Positions 26,496 through 35,572 of a DNA stretch of 64,000 nucleotides are shown here, one piece after another. Position 1 is the stretch's first letter. Every line of letters begins with the position of its first letter. The stretch comes from MAG-120802 sp049430265. GTDB lineage: Bacteria; Actinomycetota; Actinomycetes; Nanopelagicales; Nanopelagicaceae. Position numbers and translations under genes: made by a program. The stretch lies in assembly GCA_049430265.1 (NCBI GenBank), contig JBMTBW010000001.1:62001-126000 (forward strand), given 5' to 3'. Under the pieces are notes generated by a model that did no database searches, had not been told where the DNA came from, and saw only the letters and a program-made list of their open reading frames with translations.

Positions 26496-26879
26496 ATGAC
26501 GACGATCGCCATCAATCCGTTCCTTGCTAAAGATGCCAGGCGCGTGAAAACCCCTATAAATCAAGGCCCAGCAGCTCTGCGACTAACCCCCCGTGGTCGA
26601 GGGCTAGCAAGGTTGGCAGTCATCTCTTCACTCTCCATACTGCTTCTCTCTGGCTTTGCCGCCTTTAATGGCGCAACGGCAGGATCTAATAGCGAGTCAA
26701 TCTCAAGTCCTTATGTGAAGATCAGCGTTAAGCCAGGAGATACGCTCTGGTCAATTGCTGAGGGGATCGCACCGCAGGCCGATAGACGAGCCTTGGTTGC
26801 CGATATTGTTGAAGTCAATAACTTGAAATCACCAAATCTCCAGGCTGGCCAGAAGATCTATATCCCGACACGCCCGTAG
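26496..26879 (+). CDS. LysM-domain protein, probable SOS cell-division inhibitor (DivS/ChiZ-like position)
   Basis: The protein of 127 aa has a basic N-terminus, one membrane helix near residues 43-62 (LAVISSLSILLLSGFAAF) and a C-terminal LysM domain (about 75-125, VKPGDTLWSIAEG to AGQKIYIP). LysM binds peptidoglycan, so the domain should face the wall. It is divergent from lexA, with an SOS box, and precedes nrdR. This is the place of divS in corynebacteria and of the SOS wall protein ChiZ (Rv2719c) in mycobacteria. Function as a division inhibitor is inferred from position and architecture. GGAG lies 7 nt before the ATG. Confidence 0.8.
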   Translation: MTTIAINPFLAKDARRVKTPINQGPAALRLTPRGRGLARLAVISSLSILLLSGFAAFNGATAGSNSESISSPYVKISVKPGDTLWSIAEGIAPQADRRALVADIVEVNNLKSPNLQAGQKIYIPTRP

Positions 26880-26931
26880 AGGCTCATACTCTTTATAAGT
26901 TGCGGAACTCTCAACCGTTGCTTTACTCTTA

Positions 26932-26947
26932 CCCCTAGATATTGGGG
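26932..26947 (+). promoter_or_regulatory. NrdR box 1 upstream of nrdR
   Basis: The core CTAGATATTG (26935-26944) matches the NrdR-box core CWATATATWG at 9 of 10 positions and is flanked by CCC/GGG arms. A weaker second box begins exactly 31 bp downstream. Confidence 0.65.
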
Positions 26948-26962
26948 TTGTTTTAGGATATG

Positions 26963-26978
26963 CTTCCATAAGTAGTGG
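26963..26978 (+). promoter_or_regulatory. NrdR box 2 upstream of nrdR
   Basis: CCATAAGTAG (26966-26975) matches the NrdR-box core at 7 of 10 positions. Its start is exactly 31 bp from that of box 1, the three-turn spacing known for tandem NrdR boxes. Confidence 0.5.
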
Positions 26979-27043
26979 TTAGCACCTAAGGCTCCAATAC
27001 ACCCGATTTCAGGAAATACCCAGGATTGAGAGGACGACACGCC

Positions 27044-27544
27044 GTGATCTGCCCCTTCTGTCGTTTTGAGGATTCTCGAGTCATTGACTCGCGTCCAAGT
27101 GATGAAGGCAGCTCAATTCGTCGCAGGAGAGAGTGCACCCAATGCGGTTCACGTTTCTCAACTTCTGAAACAGCAGTTCTCTCGATTATCAAACGTAGTG
27201 GAGCAACAGAGCCCTTTAGCCGTGAGAAAGTTATTAACGGTGTTCGTAAGGCCTGCCAGAACCGGCCAGTTGATGATGATGATCTAGCGCTTCTTGCAAT
27301 GAGGGTTGAAGAGGCGCTTCGCTCCACAGGACAGGCAGAGATCGAAGCTCAAGAGGTTGGCATGGCTATCTTGCCGCCACTTCGCGAATTAGATGAGGTC
27401 GCCTACCTGCGATATGCCTCGGTATACCGTAACTTCTCCTCCCTTGAAGATTTCGAAGGCGAGATCGCTCTTCTCCGGGCCCTGCCGATCGAAAAGTCAG
27501 AACTAGAGAGCGAATCTCAAGTTGCCTCCCCGCAACTTAAATGA
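27044..27544 (+). CDS. nrdR: Transcriptional repressor NrdR
   Basis: NrdR senses ATP/dATP and represses ribonucleotide reductase genes. The zinc ribbon uses C3, C6, C31 and C34 (CPFC, CTQC). It is followed by an ATP-cone domain (VLSIIKRSGATEPFSREKVINGVRKAC starts the region by position). The length is 166 aa. I start at GTG 27044 because NrdR proteins begin one or two residues before the first CPxC; GAGAGGA lies about 9 nt upstream. nrdJ follows 102 bp downstream, so NrdR probably controls both from the tandem boxes. Confidence 0.95.
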   Translation: MICPFCRFEDSRVIDSRPSDEGSSIRRRRECTQCGSRFSTSETAVLSIIKRSGATEPFSREKVINGVRKACQNRPVDDDDLALLAMRVEEALRSTGQAEIEAQEVGMAILPPLRELDEVAYLRYASVYRNFSSLEDFEGEIALLRALPIEKSELESESQVASPQLK

Positions 27545-27646
27545 AAAGTCCGATAAGTAGATAGCAGAGAAAAAATTAAATAAAAAAAGATAGAAAAGTT
27601 TTAAAAACAAAATTAAAAATTCAAGAAGAAACTGGAGAAATAAGAA
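27545..27646 (+). other. Very A-rich nrdJ leader
   Basis: The 102 bp nrdR-nrdJ gap is nearly all A with some T, G and very little C from about 27567 to 27640, unlike any other gap in the window. CTGGAGAAAT is the probable ribosome binding site. No cobalamin riboswitch features are seen. The A-rich tract may keep the mRNA unstructured for ribosome loading or act as an UP-like element. Confidence 0.5.
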
Positions 27647-30457
27647 ATGTCGGACACAGTAATCAATCGCCCATCGGGGAAAGCCAAGTCAGAAAAAGGC
27701 TTAAGTATGGAGCGGATTTACACCACAGCTGGTCAGCACCCATATGAAGGTGTTAATTGGGAGAGACGCGATGTGGTGCAGACCAACTGGAAGAGCGGCG
27801 AAGTTGTCTTTGAGCAACGCGGCGTTGAGTATCCAGATTTCTGGTCAGTTAATGCCTCAACCATCGTTACAACAAAGTATTTCCGCGGCGCAGTGGGAGC
27901 TGAAAATAGAGAGCACTCACTAAAGCAAGTTATCGATCGCGTTGTTCTTACCTACACCAAAGCTGGAAAAGAACATGGTTATTTTGCAACTCCAGAAGAT
28001 GCTGAAATTTTTGAACATGAATTAACTTATATGCTCCTGCACCAGGTATTTTCCTTTAACTCTCCAGTCTGGTTTAACGTAGGAACATCAGCTCCACAGC
28101 AAGTATCTGCCTGTTTCATCCTCTCAGTTGATGACACGATGGAATCGATCCTTAACTGGTATCGCGAAGAGGGCATGATCTTCAAAGGTGGATCGGGAGC
28201 TGGTTTAAATCTCTCTCGGATTCGCTCCTCTAAAGAGCTATTGAAATCAGGTGGCACTGCCTCTGGTCCAGTTTCATTTATGCGCGGGGCTGATTCCTCT
28301 GCTGGAACAATCAAATCAGGTGGCGCAACTAGAAGAGCTGCCAAGATGGTTGTTCTAGATATCGATCATCCAGATATTGAAGAATTTATCGAAACTAAGG
28401 TAAGAGAAGAAGACAAGATTCGCGCCCTTCGCGATGCTGGCTTTGATATGGATCTTGGTGGCAAAGACATCATCTCTGTGCAATACCAGAATGCCAACAA
28501 CTCAGTTCGCGTAACAGATGAATTTATGCGCGCTTATGAAAACGGCGCCAAGTTTGGTCTAACAGCTCGCGCAACTGGTGAGGTAATGGAAGAGGTTGAT
28601 TCTCGTCAACTATTCCGCAAGATGGCAGAGGCTGCCTGGGCTTGCGCAGATCCTGGAATTCAATATGACACCACAATCAATGATTGGCACACCAGCCCTG
28701 AGACCGGACGCATCAATGCCTCCAATCCTTGCTCGGAATATATGTCACTTGATAACTCTTCCTGCAACCTAGCTTCTTTAAATCTTATGAAGTTTTTAAA
28801 GAGCGATGGATCATTTGATGCCAAGAACTTTGTTAAGGCAGTTGAGATGATAATTACTGCAATGGATATTTCAATTTGTTTTGCAGATTTCCCAACCGAG
28901 GCAATTGGTGTAACAACAAGGGCTTATCGCCAACTAGGAATTGGTTATGCAAACCTTGGCGCCCTTCTTATGGCATCAGGACTTGCATATGATTCAGAGG
29001 GCGGAAGAGCCCTAGCTGGGGCAATTACCTCACTTATGACTGGAACTTCATATCGCAGATCAGCTGAGATGGCTGGAATTGTTGGCCCATATGAGGGCTA
29101 TGCCAGAAATGCAGCTCCTCACACTCGGGTAATGAAGAAACACCAGGCGGCATCACTTTCTGCTAAATCAGTTTCAACTCTTGATAGAGATGTTTTAGCT
29201 GAGGCTAATAAGCAATGGGATAGCTGTATTGCACTTGGCGAGAAGAATGGCTGGAGAAATGCTCAAGCATCCGTTCTTGCACCTACCGGAACTATCGGCT
29301 TGATGATGGATTGCGATACCACTGGTATTGAGCCAGATTTCTCACTCGTTAAGTTTAAGAAGATGGTTGGTGGCGGATCCCTCCAGATCGTTAACCAAAC
29401 TGTCCCACAGGCTCTAAAGAAGCTGGGCTATACCGATGAGACCATTGAAGCGATTGTGGAATATATCGCCGCTAATGGCCATGTAGTTGATGCCCCAGGG
29501 CTAAAGGTCGAACATTACGATGTCTTTGATTGCGCGCTTGGAACAAGATCTATCGCTCCTATGGGCCATGTCAGAATGATGGCTGCCTGCCAACCATTTC
29601 TTTCAGGGGCTATCTCAAAGACGGTAAATCTTCCTGCAGATGCAAGCGTTGAAGATGTCGAAGAGGTTTATTACGAAGGATGGAAGCTAGGGCTTAAGGC
29701 TCTTGCTGTTTACCGCGATAGTTGCAAAGTTGGTCAGCCACTCTCTGATGCAAAGTCAAAGAACAATGGCAAAGATGATCAGGTAAGCGCAGCTCCTGCT
29801 CCTGCAACTCGTAAGCGCCTTCCAAAGTCACGTCCTTCAAGAACAACTTCGTTCTCAGTTGGCGGGGCAGAGGGCTATATGAATGCTGGAACATATGAAG
29901 ATGGCCAGCTAGGTGAGATCTTCTTAAAACTTGGTAAGCAAGGTTCTACTCTTGCAGGTGTTATGGATGCATTCTCAATTGCAGTTTCAATCGGTCTGCA
30001 ATATGGAGTGCCGCTAGAGACCTATGTTTCTAAGTTCACAAACTCACGTTTTGAGCCAGCAGGAATAACTGACGATCCAGATATTCGTATGGCCCAATCA
30101 ATGATGGATTACATCTTCCGTCGCCTTGCTCTTGATTACTTGCCATATGAAGAGCGCGCAGCATTTGGAATCTATACCGCAGCAGAGCGAGCAGCAGCCC
30201 TTGAAACCGGTGAGTATGCTCAAATTGTTGAGGAGAAGGCAACGGTAGTTGAAGAGAAGAAGGCCAGCGCGCCAGCTGCAAAGCCTGCAAAGGCGGATAC
30301 TTCGCTCCACCAAATTGGTTCTTCAACAGAGCTTCTGGAGAAGATCGCTGGCGTTAAATCAGATGCACCACTTTGTGTTACCTGTGGAGTCAAGATGAGA
30401 GCATCAGGTGCTTGCTATGTCTGTGAAGGTTGTGGCAACACTTCAGGATGTAGCTAG
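27647..30457 (+). CDS. nrdJ: Adenosylcobalamin-dependent (class II) ribonucleotide reductase
   Basis: NrdJ reduces ribonucleotides to deoxyribonucleotides using adenosylcobalamin. The length is 936 aa. An active-site cysteine in QQVSACFILS (C156) and the radical cysteine region NPCSEY (C362) are present, as is LAPTGTIGLMMDCDTTGIEPDF in the barrel (given by its ends). Residues about 700-735 form a proline/alanine linker. The tail has a cysteine pair region (CVTCG, CEGCGNTSGC) for thioredoxin-type re-reduction. It follows nrdR, the nrdRJ arrangement of Streptomyces. Cells would need vitamin B12. Confidence 0.97.
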   Translation: MSDTVINRPSGKAKSEKGLSMERIYTTAGQHPYEGVNWERRDVVQTNWKSGEVVFEQRGVEYPDFWSVNASTIVTTKYFRGAVGAENREHSLKQVIDRVVLTYTKAGKEHGYFATPEDAEIFEHELTYMLLHQVFSFNSPVWFNVGTSAPQQVSACFILSVDDTMESILNWYREEGMIFKGGSGAGLNLSRIRSSKELLKSGGTASGPVSFMRGADSSAGTIKSGGATRRAAKMVVLDIDHPDIEEFIETKVREEDKIRALRDAGFDMDLGGKDIISVQYQNANNSVRVTDEFMRAYENGAKFGLTARATGEVMEEVDSRQLFRKMAEAAWACADPGIQYDTTINDWHTSPETGRINASNPCSEYMSLDNSSCNLASLNLMKFLKSDGSFDAKNFVKAVEMIITAMDISICFADFPTEAIGVTTRAYRQLGIGYANLGALLMASGLAYDSEGGRALAGAITSLMTGTSYRRSAEMAGIVGPYEGYARNAAPHTRVMKKHQAASLSAKSVSTLDRDVLAEANKQWDSCIALGEKNGWRNAQASVLAPTGTIGLMMDCDTTGIEPDFSLVKFKKMVGGGSLQIVNQTVPQALKKLGYTDETIEAIVEYIAANGHVVDAPGLKVEHYDVFDCALGTRSIAPMGHVRMMAACQPFLSGAISKTVNLPADASVEDVEEVYYEGWKLGLKALAVYRDSCKVGQPLSDAKSKNNGKDDQVSAAPAPATRKRLPKSRPSRTTSFSVGGAEGYMNAGTYEDGQLGEIFLKLGKQGSTLAGVMDAFSIAVSIGLQYGVPLETYVSKFTNSRFEPAGITDDPDIRMAQSMMDYIFRRLALDYLPYEERAAFGIYTAAERAAALETGEYAQIVEEKATVVEEKKASAPAAKPAKADTSLHQIGSSTELLEKIAGVKSDAPLCVTCGVKMRASGACYVCEGCGNTSGCS

Positions 30458-30470
30458 AAAATTAATTATA

Positions 30471-30526
30471 GGAGAGCTTGCCTCTCCTTTAATCCTTAAC
30501 CCCTCGAAGAAATTTCGGGGGGTTAA
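30471..30526. terminator. Two consecutive hairpins after nrdJ, possible terminator
   Basis: Hairpin 1: GGAGAG (30471-30476) pairs with CTCTCC (30482-30487) and is followed by TTT. Hairpin 2: TTAACCCC (30496-30503) pairs with GGGGTTAA (30519-30526), extended inward by CGAA/TTCG. The second lacks a long U tract, so intrinsic termination is uncertain. Confidence 0.6.
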
Positions 30527-30592
30527 ATCATTTAACGCTATTTATTTAGAGTAAAAGTAAGTAATTTCTAATCAATGAATGTGAATTCAGAA

Positions 30593-30598
30593 TAAGGT
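30593..30598 (+). promoter_or_regulatory. Leaderless -10 of the dinG-like gene
   Basis: TAAGGT lies 7 nt before ATG 30606, with no ribosome binding site between. Confidence 0.5.
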
Positions 30599-30605
30599 TG
30601 CCACT

Positions 30606-32612
30606 ATGAGCGCAGAGTCGGTTAGAAAGGCGCTAGCAGCAGCAGTTGAGGCAATTGGGGGAAGCCAGAGAGCTGGCCAGATTGCAATGGCAGAGGCGGT
30701 GGCAAACGCCCTTGAAGATCGCCATCACCTCCTAGTTCAAGCAGGAACTGGGACAGGAAAGTCACTAGCTTATTTAGTGCCAGCTCTAGTTCATGGCAAG
30801 CGAGTCCTTGTTGCAACAGCAACTCTTGCGCTGCAGCGACAATTAATTGAGCGAGATCTTCCTAAGGTTCAAAAGGCTTTAGAGAAGGAATTGGGAAGAA
30901 GTATCTCCTTTGCTGTTTATAAAGGGGTTGGGAATTATCTCTGCCTGCAGAAGATGAATGCTGATGACTCTGGCGTTGATAGCCAGGTATTAGTTGAGAT
31001 TTCATCACTTGAATCAGATGCTCGTCGCCTCCGCCAGTGGGCGAGTAGAGATGGCATCTCGGGCGACCGCGATGATGCCCCTGAGGTTGATAGACGAGTC
31101 TGGCTAGCTAATTCAACTTCTGGAAGAGAGTGTGTGGGAGCCGATGAGTGTCGCTTTGGAGCGCAATGTTTTGCAGTGAAGGCAAAAACTAAAGCTCAGA
31201 GCGCAGATATCGTAGTTACTAATCACACCTTACTTGCAATTGAGATCGTTGATTCTCATCCGATATTGCCAGAGCGAGATGCAGTGATTTTAGATGAGGC
31301 TCATGAGTTTATGGATCGCACTACTCAGGCAGTAACAGAGGAGCTAACTGCAGCAAGGGCTAGTAGAGCAGCAAATATGCTGCGAAAACATCTTCCAGGA
31401 AAAGCTGCTGAAGCGCTGGGCAAAGCTTGCGATGGGTTTACTAAAGCACTTGATGAGTATGGCCAGGAGTTTAGAATTAAAAGTGGCGATGAGCGAAAAC
31501 TTCAAGAACTACCACTGCTTCTAGCCCCTTGGGTGAGAAAGATTAAAGAGGCAGCAGAGAGCGCTATTGCGCTAATTAATGCCGATTCACTAATTGTAGA
31601 TCCAGATGCTTTAGCTGAGCGGGCTCGAGTAAAGGGAGCGGTCAATGAAATCAAAGTCACTGCAGCAAAGATGCTTAAGATTGGCAGTAATCAAGTGCTC
31701 TGGTTTGAACCAACATTTTCCACTCTCTATCTTGCTCCACTAGAAGTTTCACATCTATTGCGCGAGAACTTATTTACTAAAACTCCCGTTATTGCAACAA
31801 GTGCAACCTTGAGCGTTGGAAATAGTTTTGCTGCAATTGCTAAGAGCTTTGGCATTGATCCACTAGAGGCTAGCCAAGATGAAAGTAGTGATAGTGCGGG
31901 AGATATTGATCCAGAGAATTTAGTATCACTCGATGTTGGTTCACCTTTTGATTTTGCCAGCCAAGGAGCGCTCTATCTTCCAAGAGATCTACCTGAGCCA
32001 ACAAGAGATGGGCCAAGCGCCCAAGCTCTGGTTGAGCTAGGTGAGTTAATTGATGCTGCCGGGGGAAGAACTCTTGCACTATTTTCATCATGGCGCGGCG
32101 TTGAGATGGCTGATGAACATCTAAGGCGAGTTTTAGCAGAGCTTCCAATAAAGATTATTACTCAAAGACGGGGCGATAGCGTTGGAGTCTTAGTTGAAAA
32201 ATTTGCAAGTGATCCCACTTCAATTTTGCTTGGAACAATGAGCCTTTGGCAGGGAGTTGATGTGCCGGGGCCATCTTGTATTTTGGTAGCAATTGATCGA
32301 ATACCTTTTCCAAGACCAGATGATCCAGTGATGTCGGCAAGGGCTGCCCAGATAGATGCATCTGGTGGTTCTGGTTTTATGCAAGTCTCACTGCCAAGGG
32401 CTGCCCTACTTCTTGCGCAGGGAACAGGAAGGTTAATTCGATCCATTGATGATCGCGGGGTAGTGGCAATTCTTGATTCAAGAATTGTTAATAAACGCTA
32501 TGGGTCAGTGCTTCTAAACTCTATGCCGCCGCTCTGGAGAAGTAGCGATGGGGCTGTTATCAAAGAATCTCTCAAAAGACTTTCTAGCCAATACAACTCC
32601 ACAGGGCAGTGA
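30606..32612 (+). CDS. dinG: DinG-family ATP-dependent DNA helicase
   Basis: This is a superfamily 2 iron-sulfur helicase of the XPD/DinG group, probably 5'-3' on DNA. Walker A is GTGTGKSLAY (about residue 46) and the Walker B box is DEAH (VILDEAHEFM). Four cysteines that fit a 4Fe-4S cluster lie between them (YLCLQK, GRECVGADECRFGAQCF). The helicase C motif is GTGRLIRSIDDRGVVAILDSR. The length is 668 aa. It follows nrdJ in the lexA/nrdR block, as in many actinobacteria. No SOS box was found in its 80 bp upstream, so SOS control is not supported by the sequence. Confidence 0.92.
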   Translation: MSAESVRKALAAAVEAIGGSQRAGQIAMAEAVANALEDRHHLLVQAGTGTGKSLAYLVPALVHGKRVLVATATLALQRQLIERDLPKVQKALEKELGRSISFAVYKGVGNYLCLQKMNADDSGVDSQVLVEISSLESDARRLRQWASRDGISGDRDDAPEVDRRVWLANSTSGRECVGADECRFGAQCFAVKAKTKAQSADIVVTNHTLLAIEIVDSHPILPERDAVILDEAHEFMDRTTQAVTEELTAARASRAANMLRKHLPGKAAEALGKACDGFTKALDEYGQEFRIKSGDERKLQELPLLLAPWVRKIKEAAESAIALINADSLIVDPDALAERARVKGAVNEIKVTAAKMLKIGSNQVLWFEPTFSTLYLAPLEVSHLLRENLFTKTPVIATSATLSVGNSFAAIAKSFGIDPLEASQDESSDSAGDIDPENLVSLDVGSPFDFASQGALYLPRDLPEPTRDGPSAQALVELGELIDAAGGRTLALFSSWRGVEMADEHLRRVLAELPIKIITQRRGDSVGVLVEKFASDPTSILLGTMSLWQGVDVPGPSCILVAIDRIPFPRPDDPVMSARAAQIDASGGSGFMQVSLPRAALLLAQGTGRLIRSIDDRGVVAILDSRIVNKRYGSVLLNSMPPLWRSSDGAVIKESLKRLSSQYNSTGQ

Positions 32613-32673
32613 TATCCCCAAAGTCTTAGTTTTTCCAATTTACATTTGAAATCAAGAAGGCATCATCTGCTGG

Positions 32674-33384
32674 ATGCGGATCACTCTTGTTGCAATGTTA
32701 ATTATCTTTTCATCTATGAATGCTGCCTATGGAGCTTGTGAAGGTGAAACATGTATTGATGTAAAAGCTAATCAAGAAAGCAATGAAGTTGTAATCACAG
32801 TTAAGAAGGGTAAGGCGGGCAGTCAGGTATCAACCACGCCAAAGCCAAGACCAACCTCAACTACAAAGCGGACTTGGATTCCCTGGCTTCCAAAGCCACC
32901 TGCTGCAAGTAAGCCAGTTGCGCTAGGTCCAAAGCCATCACCAAAACCAAGAGTGAAGAGAATCTCCGGCTCTCAAATTAGCGATCAAGTTAAGAGTTTG
33001 ATTCCAAGGGGAGCGATAATCACACAACCGCTAGATAACATCTTGGTAAATCAGAGCGTTAACTTCTTAACTAATACTCCCATGCACTTCACAACCGTCC
33101 TTGTAGTTCTTGGCACGCCTATAACGATTCACTTGACTCCGGAGTTTTTATGGGAGTTTGGAGATGGCAATAGCCAGAGCACCAGGCTTGCCGGAGCCCC
33201 ATACCCACTGATGCTTATTGAAAATACTTACAAGAGCTCAGGCCAGAAGAGAGTTGAGTTAACAACAACTTGGAGCGGTTTCTGGCGAGCGGGGTCTATA
33301 GGTGCGCCAATTGATGGAGCAATTGTGCAGAGGGTCAGTCGGCAAATAGATGTTAGGCCAGCCAGAGGTATCTACAGGGGTTAG
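32674..33384 (+). CDS. Secreted protein with PKD-like domain, function unknown
   Basis: I do not recognise this gene by name. It has an N-terminal signal peptide (residues 1-20, MRITLVAMLIIFSSMNAAYG) followed by a cysteine pair (C22, C27). A proline/lysine/threonine-rich low-complexity linker covers about 50-95 (TPKPRPTST, PKPPAASKP, PKPSPKPR). The C-terminal region holds a PKD-like core: WEFGDGNSQSTR, then ENTYKSSGQKRVELTTTWSG. The protein is probably exported or wall-associated. It lies between the dinG-like gene and a DUF4192 gene with gaps of about 60 bp. The ribosome binding site is weak (AAGAAGG, 14 nt upstream). Confidence 0.7.
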   Translation: MRITLVAMLIIFSSMNAAYGACEGETCIDVKANQESNEVVITVKKGKAGSQVSTTPKPRPTSTTKRTWIPWLPKPPAASKPVALGPKPSPKPRVKRISGSQISDQVKSLIPRGAIITQPLDNILVNQSVNFLTNTPMHFTTVLVVLGTPITIHLTPEFLWEFGDGNSQSTRLAGAPYPLMLIENTYKSSGQKRVELTTTWSGFWRAGSIGAPIDGAIVQRVSRQIDVRPARGIYRG

Positions 33385-33444
33385 TTATCAACATTTCTGC
33401 GGCTTGAAAAAACTTCATTTTCTCTATCCCAAGATGCTTTGCCC

Positions 33445-34440
33445 ATGACGACACTTACAACACCTAAAGACCTTCTTGCCGCCGTTCCGTTTCTAATTGG
33501 GTTCAATCCAGAGAATTCAATAGTTCTTTTGAGCCTAAAAAATGATGCAATAGCCATGGCAATTCGCATCGATTTTCCCGATCAAATCGGCGCAGATGAA
33601 CTAAAACGTTTAACCTCCCATTTATCTAGAGATAGCGCTGAATCTATTATCGCAATCTTTTATTGCCTAGAAATTGGGCAGAGTCAAAATGAAATCATTT
33701 CAGAGATTCTCGCTGCTATAACTGATTACGGGCTTAGTCTTCGAGAAGTTATAACAGTTGAGGGGAATCGATATCGCTCATTAATTTGTGAAGATTTGAG
33801 CTGTTGTCCAAGTCAGGGGAACCCACTTCCAGAACTAATTGATTCACGAATAGCTGCAGAGCAAGTTGCACAAGGCAGGCCAATTCCTTTCGCAACTCTT
33901 GAACTGCTAATAGATTCAATTTCGCAACTTGATAGCGATGATGAATTAATTGATTTAATTCGCAGCATTGAGCTTATTGATTATGAGAAAGATCCAATAT
34001 CTTTTCAAAGACAAGGCGCTAGTGCAGTTAACCAATTTATGGATGAGTTTAAATCTCATGGTCTAGTCAAAGATAAGGCTCTAATTGCACTGCTTTTAGT
34101 TCGCCTATCGGATTTGCAGGTTAGAGATTACGCACTTGGAAGTGTTAAGGCTGAGAGCCTTGATCTCTACTTCACTGCCTGGAGATGGTTGCTTCGAATT
34201 GCCCCAGAGGGCCATATCGCCCCAGTTGCTAATTTGTTTGCAGCAGTGGCTTATGAGCGAGGCGATGGAGCTCTTGCACAGAGAGCGCTAGATAGGGCAG
34301 ATAGTGATGATCCAAGTTATGCAATGAGTAAATTACTGAGACAAGTCTTTAACTCCGGTTGGGCCCCTAACTCATTTGCCCAAATGAGAAGTGAGCTACA
34401 CCCCAAAATTTGTAGTGAGCTTTTCTCGGGTACTATCTAG
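33445..34440 (+). CDS. DUF4192 domain-containing protein
   Basis: The N-terminus LTTPKDLLAAVPFLIGFNPENS followed by IVLLSLKND is the signature of DUF4192, an actinobacterial family of unknown function; the full protein is 331 aa. A TPR-like helical C-terminus ends in AQRALDRADSDDPSYAMSKL. ATG 33445 is chosen; an in-frame TTG lies 6 bp upstream. ald starts 2 bp after its stop, but has its own promoter hexamer inside the DUF4192 3' end. Confidence 0.85.
   Translation: MTTLTTPKDLLAAVPFLIGFNPENSIVLLSLKNDAIAMAIRIDFPDQIGADELKRLTSHLSRDSAESIIAIFYCLEIGQSQNEIISEILAAITDYGLSLREVITVEGNRYRSLICEDLSCCPSQGNPLPELIDSRIAAEQVAQGRPIPFATLELLIDSISQLDSDDELIDLIRSIELIDYEKDPISFQRQGASAVNQFMDEFKSHGLVKDKALIALLLVRLSDLQVRDYALGSVKAESLDLYFTAWRWLLRIAPEGHIAPVANLFAAVAYERGDGALAQRALDRADSDDPSYAMSKLLRQVFNSGWAPNSFAQMRSELHPKICSELFSGTI
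34431..34436 (+). promoter_or_regulatory. Leaderless -10 of ald, inside the DUF4192 3' end
   Basis: TACTAT lies 6 nt before GTG 34443 and overlaps the last codons of the upstream gene. No ribosome binding site is present at a usual distance. Confidence 0.55.
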
Positions 34441-34442
34441 AG

Positions 34443-35552
34443 GTGAACATCGGCGTTCCCAAAGAGATAAAGAACCATGAGTATCGAGTCTCGCTAACCC
34501 CGGCAGGAGTTAGAGAATTTATCCGCCAGGGGCATAAAGTTTTAGTGGAAAGTTCGGCTGGTCTTGGCTGCGCAATCTCAGATGATGACTATAGAAGCGT
34601 TGGGGCAACAATTATTGCCTCAGCAGATCAGCTCTGGGCTGAGGCCGAATTAGTCTTAAAAGTAAAAGAGCCGGTTTCTGCTGAATATCACCGAATGAGA
34701 GCTGGCCAAGTTCTATTTACCTATCTTCATCTTGCTGCTTCAAAGGATTGCACTGATGCGCTAATGAAAAGTGGTATCACGGCAATTGCCTATGAAACTG
34801 TTGAGTTAAATTCCAATCTTCCACTTCTTGCTCCAATGAGCGAGGTTGCTGGGCGTATGGCTCCACAAGTTGGCGCAGCAGCGCTGCAGGCAAGTTCAGG
34901 AGGGCGCGGTGTATTGCTTGGCGGAGTTCCGGGAGTAAGACCTGGAAAGGTTTTAATTCTTGGCGGAGGAACTGCAGGTCTTGCTGCAGCAACTATTGCC
35001 CTTGGTATGAGAGCTGATGTAACGGTAGTTGATTTAAATCAGAGCAGACTTGCCTATATAGATCAGATATTTAATGGAGCAGTAAAGACTTTGGTCTCTA
35101 ATACCCATGAGATTGAGCAAGAAGCACTTCTTTCAGATTTAATTATTGGAGCTGTTTTAGTACACGGCGCAAAAGCTCCGAAGTTGATTAGTAATGAGTT
35201 AGTTGCGCAGTTAAAGAAGGGTTCAGTCTTGGTTGATATTGCAATTGATCAAGGTGGCTGTTTTGAGGATTCAAAGGCCACAACCCATGCAGATCCAACA
35301 TATAAAGTTCATGAGAGCATCTTTTACTGCGTGGCCAATATGCCAGGAGCCCTGCCGCTGACCTCCACCTACGCTCTCTCAAATGCCACCCTGCCTTACG
35401 CGCTAGCACTTGCCAATAAGGGCTGGAAGAAGGCGCTATCTGAAAACTCTGGCCTTGCTAAGGGGCTAAATGTCCATAATGGCCAGATAACTTATAAAGC
35501 AGTAGCTCAGGCTCATGGCATGGCAAGTGTTGAGATGGACTTTTCACTCTAA
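34443..35552 (+). CDS. ald: Alanine dehydrogenase
   Basis: Ald interconverts L-alanine and pyruvate plus ammonia with NAD(H). The N-terminal domain begins MNIGVPKEIKNHEYRVSLTPAG. The nucleotide-binding motif is LGGGTAGLAAA near residue 177, and VDIAIDQGGCFE lies near the active site. The length of 369 aa is standard. The start is GTG 34443. The SAM-IV riboswitch follows about 20 bp after its stop, so ald and the ABC transporter are separate units. Confidence 0.96.
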   Translation: MNIGVPKEIKNHEYRVSLTPAGVREFIRQGHKVLVESSAGLGCAISDDDYRSVGATIIASADQLWAEAELVLKVKEPVSAEYHRMRAGQVLFTYLHLAASKDCTDALMKSGITAIAYETVELNSNLPLLAPMSEVAGRMAPQVGAAALQASSGGRGVLLGGVPGVRPGKVLILGGGTAGLAAATIALGMRADVTVVDLNQSRLAYIDQIFNGAVKTLVSNTHEIEQEALLSDLIIGAVLVHGAKAPKLISNELVAQLKKGSVLVDIAIDQGGCFEDSKATTHADPTYKVHESIFYCVANMPGALPLTSTYALSNATLPYALALANKGWKKALSENSGLAKGLNVHNGQITYKAVAQAHGMASVEMDFSL

Positions 35553-35572
35553 ATTTTCTAAAGTCCGCCTTA

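Noticed and set aside
27545..27646. Cobalamin riboswitch before nrdJ
   Set aside because: No conserved B12-box or stem sequences; the leader is simple A-rich sequence.
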